NCBI RefSeq assembly: GCF_900205925.1
Contig: NZ_OAOD01000019.1
Location: 1 to 59,137 of the forward strand
Direction: 5' to 3'
Length of the DNA: 59,137 bases
DNA from: Clostridium peptidivorans
GTDB lineage: Bacteria > Bacillota > Clostridia > Clostridiales > Clostridiaceae
Below are positions 52,805 to 59,137 of this stretch, one piece after another. A model generated the notes under the pieces. That model worked only from the letters and a program-made list of their open reading frames with translations. It ran no database searches and was not told where the DNA came from. Position 1 is the first letter of the stretch. Each line of letters starts with the position of its first letter. A program made the position numbers and the translations under genes.

Positions 52805-54517
52805 ATGAGTAATACTAATGAAGCACATAATACCCAACAAAACAAGAGCGGGTCTTCTTTAAAAGAATTCATAAAGAAAAACTACAAACTTTTAGGGATT
52901 ATACTAAGTGTAGTGATCATCTTTGGTGGAATGTTTACATATAAAAGTTTACAAAATAAAACGCATAGTATAGCAAATAATAAAGGAGAACAATATTTTT
53001 ATGCAGCTGATTTTGATAATGCTGTAAAGGAATATGAAAAGTATTTTAATAAGGATAAAAATCCACTATGGAAAGCTAAAATTGCTCAAGTATATTCCAT
53101 AAAGGGAGATAAGCAAAATTCATCTAAGTATTTAGAAGAGGCAAAGAGTGCAGAGAAGTTAGATGCAGAAACTATAAATATAATAGTATTTACAGAATAT
53201 ATGAACGATGATTATAAACTAGCATTAGAAGATGGAGAAAATGGACTTAAAAGCTTTTCACAGGACAAGCAGTTAAATAAGACAATGTTTGCAGTTTATA
53301 TGGCAAATAAAAATATAGATAATGCTAAAAAACTTTTGGAAACCTATCCTATAGATGAAAATTCAGCTTATGATATAGCAGAAAAGGGCAGAATGTTCAT
53401 GCTCCTAGGGGAAAAAGAAAAGGGATTTGAAGAGCTTAAAAAAGCTTGGGACAAGGATAAGGATGAATTTAAAGTTTATGATGTATTATCTCAAATTGCA
53501 TTATATGATAGAAATAGCTTACTTGAAGATATAGATAATCTTATTAAAGAAAATCCTAATGAACCAGCATATAAGATGTGGATGGCAAAATTATATTCAG
53601 CTAATAAGGAAACTGCCTTGGATGCAGAAAATATGATGAAGGAAATTGAAGGCAAGGACATAGGAAAACTTGAAAAGCAGGTTATAATGTCTTCTATATA
53701 TAGCAATAGCGGAAAAATTCAAGAAGCTGATAAAATAATAGAAGATATATTAAAAAACTATAAAAATGATTATAGAGCATATCATATTGCTTCTTGGCAC
53801 TTCTTGGGTAAAAAGGATTTAGAAAAGGCTGAAAAATATGCTAAAGAATCTATGTATTTAAACCCCAATTATCCAGATAACTATGCTTTCTTAATGCCTG
53901 AAATATTAAAGCAAAAAAATAAGAGCGTAGAGGGAGAGCCATACTTTAGAACAGCTATGCTTCTTGAACCTTATAATTACAACATAATGTTAAATATCGC
54001 AGATTACTATTGGGAAACCACAGATAGTAATAAGAAAGCATTAGAGTACTTTGAACTTGCAGAAATAGTAAGACCTAATGATCCTGAAATAAAGTATAAT
54101 ATATGTCTTATATATGTTGCAAATAAACAAGATGGGGATGCAGTACAGGTACTTAGACAGGCTATAAAATTAGATAATGAAAATCCAAAATACCACAGAA
54201 CTTTAGGAACTATATATTTCTTAAACGGACGTGATAAGCTTGCTATAGAAGAAACAAGGCTTGCTTTTGAAGCAGATAATAAGGATATATTAACATTAAA
54301 CAATGCAGGATGTTACTATGTGATGACAGCATCAAATATTCAAAGGGGAGTTTATAACCTAAAAGAAGCATATGATGGAATTAAAGATGATACCGATGAA
54401 TATACTAGAAAAACTATAAAGGAAAATTACGAAAAAGCTAAAGAATTACTTGAGCAATATAAAAGTGCAAAAGGAAATTCAAAGCTTCAAGTGCCGGAGC
54501 TTATAATGTTTTATTAA
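52805..54517 (+). CDS. Membrane-anchored TPR protein
   Basis: A 570-residue protein with a short polar N terminus, one membrane helix at about 30-50 (LLGIILSVVIIFGGMF) and then about 500 residues of tetratricopeptide-like repeats (EQYFYAADFDNAVKEYEKYF; KKALEYFELAEIVRPNDPE; GDAVQVLRQAIKLDNENPK). It should display a protein-binding scaffold on one face of the membrane. The ATG at 52805 follows AGAAGGAGGAGA. No partner is evident nearby. Confidence 0.78.
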   Translation: MSNTNEAHNTQQNKSGSSLKEFIKKNYKLLGIILSVVIIFGGMFTYKSLQNKTHSIANNKGEQYFYAADFDNAVKEYEKYFNKDKNPLWKAKIAQVYSIKGDKQNSSKYLEEAKSAEKLDAETINIIVFTEYMNDDYKLALEDGENGLKSFSQDKQLNKTMFAVYMANKNIDNAKKLLETYPIDENSAYDIAEKGRMFMLLGEKEKGFEELKKAWDKDKDEFKVYDVLSQIALYDRNSLLEDIDNLIKENPNEPAYKMWMAKLYSANKETALDAENMMKEIEGKDIGKLEKQVIMSSIYSNSGKIQEADKIIEDILKNYKNDYRAYHIASWHFLGKKDLEKAEKYAKESMYLNPNYPDNYAFLMPEILKQKNKSVEGEPYFRTAMLLEPYNYNIMLNIADYYWETTDSNKKALEYFELAEIVRPNDPEIKYNICLIYVANKQDGDAVQVLRQAIKLDNENPKYHRTLGTIYFLNGRDKLAIEETRLAFEADNKDILTLNNAGCYYVMTASNIQRGVYNLKEAYDGIKDDTDEYTRKTIKENYEKAKELLEQYKSAKGNSKLQVPELIMFY

Positions 54518-54544
54518 AAACTAAAGTTTTATTTCTAAAGAAAT

Positions 54545-54604
54545 CCCCACTAGGTAGCACAGTTAGAAATACTGTTACATGAGCTACTTAGTGGGGCTAT
54601 TTTT
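54545..54604 (+). terminator. Long terminator hairpin
   Basis: CCCCACTAGGTAGC and GCTACTTAGTGGGG pair, with an inner hairpin ACAGTTAGAAATACTGT, followed by CTATTTTTG. The 190 bp to the next gene are AT-rich without other signals. Confidence 0.8.
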
Positions 54605-54792
54605 GTGAGATTTATTCATATAGCTATTAGATAAGGTGCATGATTATGGTGATGATATATTAAGTGCTAAGCCTAATACACGATAAAAGTAATAAATAAC
54701 AAATAATAATTTAATGTAGAGAGTTGGTTAAGGAACAAATTTCATTCTAAATTATTATTTATTATTTAATAAAGATTAAGTTGGTGATTTTA

Positions 54793-55914
54793 TTGAGAAA
54801 AAATAAATTCCTAGCATTTGTTATAATATTAATTTCAATATCGCTTATGGCCTGTAGTTCAAATAATCAAGGTAAAAAGGAAGAAAGTCAAAAGGGATTA
54901 TTTGTAGAAAAATGGGATAATTTTTATGAAGGCTCTAATATAAAATTTTATTACGAAAGTCCTCAGGAATCTAATCTTCAGCTTCTAAAGGATAAGTACA
55001 AACTAAATGAAGTGGTAAAGGATGGAAAAGATGATTTCGATAAGTCATTAAATCTAATGAAGTGGATAAATACTAAGATGAAGTATAATAAAGGAAGCAT
55101 TAGTACAAAGGAAGATGCTCTAAGTATATTAAAGGAAGCGACAGGAGCAAATTCAACTTTTTCTGATAAGGATTTTGCAATTGTATATAGCCAAGTAGCT
55201 TCATCATTAGGAATATATGCAAGACGTGGAGAGTATAGAATAAAAAATAGTCAGCAAGATGGAAAGGATTCCTACTATAAGGTTTGTGAGGTTTGGAGTG
55301 ATAAATACAGTAAGTGGATAATGCTTGATGTAGTAAATAATTCATATATAGAATATGGAGGAAGGCCCTTAAGTGCTATTGAAGTATTAAATATAGGAAT
55401 GGATAATATAAAGGCTAATGGAATAAAAGATTTGGAAAAGTACATTAAAAAATTTAAACCATATTTATATTCCTATACTATAGAAATTGATAATAACATA
55501 TATGGCACACCAAAGAGTAATGCCTTTATAAGTTATAGCAAAGGCTCAGATATGCCTGAAGTGAGAATAGAGGGAGGACTTATAAGGCCAACTATTTTTG
55601 TTAAAAAGGATACCTTATTTAATAAATCTCCAAGAATTGAATATAAAAATGATAATAGTGATAAGTCAGCAAGCTTGATAATTCAAAAGAAAAATGGTAT
55701 TGAAGGAGAAAAGGAAGAGGAACTTGCTATAAATGTTGCAGCATTTAAAAATAGTGGAAATATTAAAGATTATTTTATAAGTGTAGATAATAAGCCTTGG
55801 GAAAAAATAAGCATGTTTAAAACCATATCTATAAAAGAAGGAAAAACTAATATAAGGCTTTCAGAGGATGGTAAGAAGGCAGTAAAGGAAATAATACTCC
55901 AGTATAAAAAATAA
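54793..55914 (+). CDS. Transglutaminase-like lipoprotein lacking catalytic residues
   Basis: A 373-residue lipoprotein: the signal ends in the lipobox SLMAC (cysteine at about 21). Residues about 75-200 resemble the transglutaminase-like core (KDFAIVYSQVASSLGIYARRGEYRI; VCEVWSDKYSKWIMLDV). In active members a cysteine precedes the DFA motif by two residues and a histidine opens the second motif (HVWVEVY). Here these are D and K, with no nearby cysteine, so it is probably a non-enzymatic binding domain. The C-terminal 150 residues are beta-rich and unassigned. TTG at 54793 follows GGTGA. Confidence 0.65.
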   Translation: MRKNKFLAFVIILISISLMACSSNNQGKKEESQKGLFVEKWDNFYEGSNIKFYYESPQESNLQLLKDKYKLNEVVKDGKDDFDKSLNLMKWINTKMKYNKGSISTKEDALSILKEATGANSTFSDKDFAIVYSQVASSLGIYARRGEYRIKNSQQDGKDSYYKVCEVWSDKYSKWIMLDVVNNSYIEYGGRPLSAIEVLNIGMDNIKANGIKDLEKYIKKFKPYLYSYTIEIDNNIYGTPKSNAFISYSKGSDMPEVRIEGGLIRPTIFVKKDTLFNKSPRIEYKNDNSDKSASLIIQKKNGIEGEKEEELAINVAAFKNSGNIKDYFISVDNKPWEKISMFKTISIKEGKTNIRLSEDGKKAVKEIILQYKK

Positions 55915-55946
55915 AGGTTTTTAATGAGCTAGAAATGAATTAATGT

Positions 55947-55985
55947 AAAAATACAGTGATGGGAATGTACAACACTGTATTTTTG
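55947..55985 (+). terminator. Rho-independent terminator
   Basis: AAAAATACAGTG and CACTGTATTTTT form a perfect 12-bp stem with a 14-nt loop. Confidence 0.85.
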
Positions 55986-56079
55986 TCTTTTATACCTGTT
56001 AGAAAGATAGTATAATAATAAAGTGCTTAATATAAGAGTGTATTGAGAAACTTAAAATTTGGAGAGTGAGTGTGATTAT

Positions 56080-56889
56080 ATGTTACTTATAATTCAAGCC
56101 ATTATAATGGCAATTGTAGAAGGTCTTACTGAATTTATTCCAGTATCTTCTACAGGACATTTAATATTAACAGGAAAGTTAATTGGATTTACAGGGGCAT
56201 TTGCAAATTTATTTTCAGTAGTTATTCAGTTAGGTGCAATTTTAGCTATTGTGGTTTTATATTGGGACAAGCTTTGGAATAGTGTAAAAAGTATATTTGC
56301 ACCAGATAGACAAGGACTTAAATTTTGGACAAATATAATAGTTGCAGCTATTCCAGGAGTTATATTAGGATTTTTATTTGATGATATGATAGAAGCAAAG
56401 CTTTTTTATACTTTCCCAGTTTCAATAGCCTTAGTAGTAGGCGGTATACTTATGATAGTTATGGAAAATAAGTATAGAAAGGGAAAGAAAGTTAATGATG
56501 TGGATCAAATAACTGTAAGACAGGCCTTTATGGTAGGAGTATTTCAATGTCTTGCACTTTGGCCAGGTATGTCAAGATCAGCTTCCACTATAATTGGGGG
56601 ATGGATTGCGGGACTTTCTACTGTAGCAGCAGCGGAATTTTCATTTTTCTTAGCAATACCTATGATGGTAGGAGCTTCAGGCTTAAGTCTTATAAAGGGC
56701 GGCATGGCTATGAGCGGTATAGAAGTAATTGCTTTAACAATAGGATTTATAGTTTCCTTTATAGTAGCTTTAGTAGTAGTAGAAAGATTTTTAAAGTTTT
56801 TAAAGAAAAAGCCTATGAGAATATTTGCAGTGTATAGAATTTTTATAGGAATAATACTTTTAGTACTTTCAGCTATGGGAATAATGTAA
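56080..56889 (+). CDS. uppP: Undecaprenyl-diphosphatase UppP/BacA
   Basis: An integral membrane phosphatase of 269 residues recycling undecaprenyl pyrophosphate, which gives bacitracin resistance. The two family motifs are present: VEGLTEFIPVSSTGHL near the N terminus and LWPGMSRSASTIIGGWIAG in the middle. About eight hydrophobic helices are visible. The ATG at 56080 matches the family start; GGAGAG lies 13 bases upstream, slightly far. Single gene between terminators. Confidence 0.94.
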   Translation: MLLIIQAIIMAIVEGLTEFIPVSSTGHLILTGKLIGFTGAFANLFSVVIQLGAILAIVVLYWDKLWNSVKSIFAPDRQGLKFWTNIIVAAIPGVILGFLFDDMIEAKLFYTFPVSIALVVGGILMIVMENKYRKGKKVNDVDQITVRQAFMVGVFQCLALWPGMSRSASTIIGGWIAGLSTVAAAEFSFFLAIPMMVGASGLSLIKGGMAMSGIEVIALTIGFIVSFIVALVVVERFLKFLKKKPMRIFAVYRIFIGIILLVLSAMGIM

Positions 56890-56910
56890 TAATAGTTAAT
56901 AATATTAGAG

Positions 56911-56938
56911 AAAAGTCCACAAATTTGTGGGCTTTTTT
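56911..56938 (+). terminator. Terminator of uppP
   Basis: AAAAGTCCACAAA and TTTGTGGGCTTTT are complementary with one wobble and have no real loop, so the tip would fray; a T-run follows. Confidence 0.8.
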
Positions 56939-56960
56939 TATTTGAGATGAGGATTATATT

Positions 56961-56992
56961 AAAAAGAAGCTTGCATGTACAAGCTTCTTTTT
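56961..56992. terminator. Bidirectional terminator
   Basis: AAAAAGAAGCTTG and CAAGCTTCTTTTT form a perfect 13-bp stem with a 6-nt loop, positioned to stop the minus-strand gene ending at 57027. Confidence 0.85.
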
Positions 56993-57026
56993 ATAAACAT
57001 ATTAATAATTAAACTTTAAATATCAA

Positions 57027-57419
57027 TTATAAAGTAGCAAGATACACTTCTTCAGGATTGCTTGAAATAGCATCTAAGGTAGTTACTACTGGAAGGTCTA
57101 TTTCTTTTGCATAAAAGACTTTGCTTTTAACACCTCTTATAAATGCATCCATAATGTCAGGATATTCAGAAGAAAAGTCCATTCTGACAACTTCATAAGG
57201 GAAAAATTTATCATTATTATCTGCACAATCTACATAAAAATCGGAAAAACTAAAAGGCCTTCTAGAAATATCATAATCTTTTGTGTAATTATATACTAAA
57301 TTAGATAATCTACAATCTCCGTCTAATATACAATTGCATATAAATGAATCTAGATACAATTTATAATTAGCTGGTAGAGGTTCATTTAAACTTTTTTCGA
57401 AAATTACTATTGTTTTCAT
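57027..57419 (-). CDS. Hypothetical protein
   Basis: I do not recognise this 130-residue soluble protein. It has three cysteines close together (FICNCILDGDC), an aromatic patch (RRPFSFSDFYVDC) and a C-terminal segment AKEIDLPVVTTLDAISSNPEE. There is no membrane segment. AGGGAGG gives it a strong ribosome binding site, and a terminator follows, so it is probably a real gene expressed alone. Confidence 0.6.
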   Translation of the reverse strand: MKTIVIFEKSLNEPLPANYKLYLDSFICNCILDGDCRLSNLVYNYTKDYDISRRPFSFSDFYVDCADNNDKFFPYEVVRMDFSSEYPDIMDAFIRGVKSKVFYAKEIDLPVVTTLDAISSNPEEVYLATL

Positions 57420-57569
57420 ACTTATAACCTCCCTTATGGTTTATAAATAAAAAATAAACCTACAATTTACATTAATTATACTACAACTTTATAAAATGTT
57501 AAATGAAAATTTAAAAAATTTAAAATAATATAAACAAATGTATGCACAAGCTTTTATAAGTATAAATAA

Positions 57570-57761
57570 AGTAATTATAGTTTAGTTATATGTGATATTA
57601 AATATACATTATTTTATGATGAGGAATATGGAGAAGCTTTTAAGAAAAATAAAAAGGAAAGCTTTAAGCGCTATTTTATTAATAGAAAATGCACAGGAGT
57701 ATTTCATGAAGATATAACTTATAAATTAGAGGAATTAGGTCCGATAGAAAATATCAGATAG
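57570..57761 (+). pseudogene. Orphan ORF fragment without start
   Basis: A 63-codon open frame ends in TAG at 57759-57761 and encodes protein-like sequence (DIKYTLFYDEEYGEAFKKN, then FINRKCTGVFHEDITYKLEE). An in-frame stop just precedes it, and there is no suitable start or ribosome binding site. It reads as the C-terminal remnant of a decayed gene that I cannot identify. Confidence 0.35.
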
Positions 57762-57783
57762 AAAAGATGTGGATAGAATAAAA

Positions 57784-57812
57784 AAAAGAGATTTGAACAT
57801 CAAATCTCTTTT
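57784..57812 (-). terminator. Terminator of the tRNA-Leu gene
   Basis: AAAAGAGATTTG and CAAATCTCTTTT form a perfect 12-bp stem around AACAT directly after the CCA end of the tRNA; A-run on the plus strand gives Us in the transcript. Confidence 0.85.
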
Positions 57813-57900
57813 GGTGCCGAAGACCGGAATCGAACCGGTACGGGCTGTTAGGCCCGCAGGATTTTAAGTCCTGTGCGTCTGCCAGTTCCGCCACTTCGGC
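57812..57900 (-). tRNA. tRNA-Leu (anticodon UAA)
   Basis: On the minus strand the gene runs from GCCGAAG, paired with CTTCGGC, to an encoded CCA. The anticodon stem CAGGA/TCCTG holds the loop CTTAAAA, giving anticodon TAA, which reads UUA. The long variable arm CGGGCCTAACAGCCCG is typical of leucine tRNAs. The T loop GGTTCGATTCC is intact. A single tRNA gene, divergent from the rRNA operon 1.2 kb away. Confidence 0.97.
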
Positions 57901-58120
57901 ATAAATATAAGGTTAAAGGGTTGTTCATCGAACAAATTTATTATAGTACGATATTTAAAATAAGTCAACAAAAAAATTATAAAAAATTATAGAAATATGT
58001 AAAAACATATATTTATAAGAATAATTTAAGCGAATTATAAGAAATTATTTGTAAAAATGACTTTGAGAAAATATACAGAATAGAAGTACGGTGAAGAATA
58101 ATGGGGAGATGAATAAATCA

Positions 58121-58711
58121 TGAAGTTTGTTTTAGCACCAGATTCGTTTAAAGAAAGTATGACAGCAAAAAAGTTAATGCAATGTTTGGGGTATTAGGGG
58201 ATAAAAAAACTGCTGTAATAGAAATGGCGAGTGCAAGTGGAATTCATTTAGTAAAAAAAGAAGAGAGAAATCCTCTATATACTACTACATATGGAACAGG
58301 AGAACTAATTAAATATGCTTTATATAAGGGAGCTAAAAGACTTCTTATAGGAATTGGAGGAAGTGTAACCAGTTATGTTGGAGCAGGAATGGTAGAACGA
58401 CTTGATAAAATGACCTTGAAGAAAAAATGAAGGGTGCGGATTATGTATTTACTGGAGAAGGTGAAGTGGATCATCAAATAGTTCTTGGAAAAACTCCTTT
58501 TGGAGTATCTACTGTTGCTAAAAAGCTTAATATACGCACCATACCTTTTGCAGGAAGAATAGGAGAAGGAACAGAAAATTTATATGAATATGGGGTTACA
58601 CCTATTGTAGGGATATTACCAGGAATAGCATCTCTAGAGGAAGCACTTAAAGATGGGGCTAAAAATATAGAGAGAATAAGTGAAAATATAGCAAGAATTT
58701 TAAAGCTATAA
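58121..58711 (+). pseudogene. Decayed glycerate kinase gene
   Basis: Three pieces of one glycerate kinase in successive frames. MKFVLAPDSFKESMTAKKLM (58121-58195) is the intact N terminus and then stops. DKKTAVIEMASASGIHLV to GTGELIKYALYKGAK continues from about 58200, and DYVFTGEGEVDHQIVLGKTP to the end (58427-58711) gives the C terminus. About 60 residues after the N terminus and a stretch in the middle are missing compared with the usual length of about 380. So there are two internal deletions with frame changes and no function is expected. Confidence 0.88.
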
Positions 58712-58915
58712 TAGTAGGAATAAAAATATTGCCTGTACACTTGTTCTGGTGTATCTATATATGAAAAATATAGCAAGTTGATAAAATAACTAAATTTAAT
58801 AAGCTATTTTCATTTAATAATAAATTCAGTTAGGGATTACATTTGATCCTATGATAGAATAACACATGTCGTCACAAGAGATGACAAGATAGTCAATAAA
58901 AACTTAAAAAAATTA

Positions 58916-58944
58916 TTGACAGAGAAAAATAAAAATGTTAATAT
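58916..58944 (+). promoter_or_regulatory. rRNA operon promoter
   Basis: TTGACA (58916-58921), a 17-bp spacer and TAATAT (58939-58944). It lies about 110 bp before the 16S start. A small hairpin (GTCGCTTGAAGCGAC) begins six bases after the -10 end, followed by the leader with GGGTCTTTGAAAATTGAAC, a typical clostridial rrn leader sequence. Additional weaker promoters further upstream cannot be excluded. Confidence 0.85.
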
Positions 58945-59057
58945 GTAAAAGTCGCTTGAAGCGACAGGGTCTTTGAAAATTGAACAGAGAATAGAAACCA
59001 GTCAATTACTTAACAGTTATGTTAAGAAACGCGATGAGCGAAACAGATTAAACTTTT

Positions 59058-59137
<80 letters not shown>

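Noticed and set aside
58182..58711. Two short independent genes
   Set aside because: Both are adjoining pieces of one glycerate kinase, with the N terminus at 58121.

Overview
The window is strongly AT-rich and ends in the first bases of a 16S rRNA gene whose opening (ending GAGCGATGAAACCCTTCG) fits Clostridium sensu stricto. Spore genes (a SleL-type cortex hydrolase, a CotF-like coat protein, a small SASP-like protein), anaerobic oxidative and nitrosative stress genes (rubrerythrin, RIC) and strong AGGAGG-type ribosome binding sites all point to a spore-forming anaerobic Clostridium. No phage, plasmid, complete insertion sequence or CRISPR array was seen.

Layout. 1-5.7 kb: exopolyphosphatase, a peroxide-type regulated rubrerythrin, a SASP-like peptide and a chemoreceptor, set among large repeated hairpin elements. 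5.9-11 kb: membrane transporters, the cortex hydrolase and a DUF362 ferredoxin-like protein. 11.4-12.9 kb: an AraC regulator next to wrecked gene fragments with foreign-looking composition. 13.2-16.9 kb: a Crp/Fnr regulator with cysteines at its N terminus and two hemerythrin-type repair proteins. 16.9-21.3 kb: the most interesting locus, with a broken sigma-54 activator, three phased activator-type palindromes, a sigma-54 promoter, a BCCT betaine-type transporter, a histidine ammonia-lyase homologue that lacks the MIO-forming Ala-Ser-Gly triad, and a small membrane protein. Together these suggest uptake of ergothioneine and its cleavage to trimethylamine and thiourocanate. 21.6-30.1 kb: flavin oxidoreductase, CorA, an rRNA methyltransferase, spore coat protein, a bacterial STAY-GREEN homologue, diaminopimelate dehydrogenase and an L,D-transpeptidase. 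30.2-34.2 kb: folate genes (folB-folK fusion, folP, an HD hydrolase, and folC on the other strand), with repeat elements between the cistrons. 34.3-44 kb: topoisomerase III, two HTH-TPR regulators, a MerR regulator and CtsR-controlled clpB. 44-57 kb: UvrD-like helicase, galE, murT-gatD, CapA, TPR protein, a transglutaminase-like lipoprotein and uppP. 57-59.1 kb: an unknown protein, tRNA-Leu(UAA), a decayed glycerate kinase gene and the promoter and start of an rRNA operon.

Two themes run through the window. First, a dispersed family of hairpin elements of about 210-290 bp, with related terminal inverted repeats and paired base changes that preserve the stem, sits mostly just 3' of genes in the sense direction. 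Smaller repeat families accompany it. Second, several loci are decaying (sigma-54 activator, ABC ATPase fragment, glycerate kinase, a transglutaminase-like protein without catalytic residues), so this chromosome carries visible remnants. All calls come from reading the sequence; no database search was possible.
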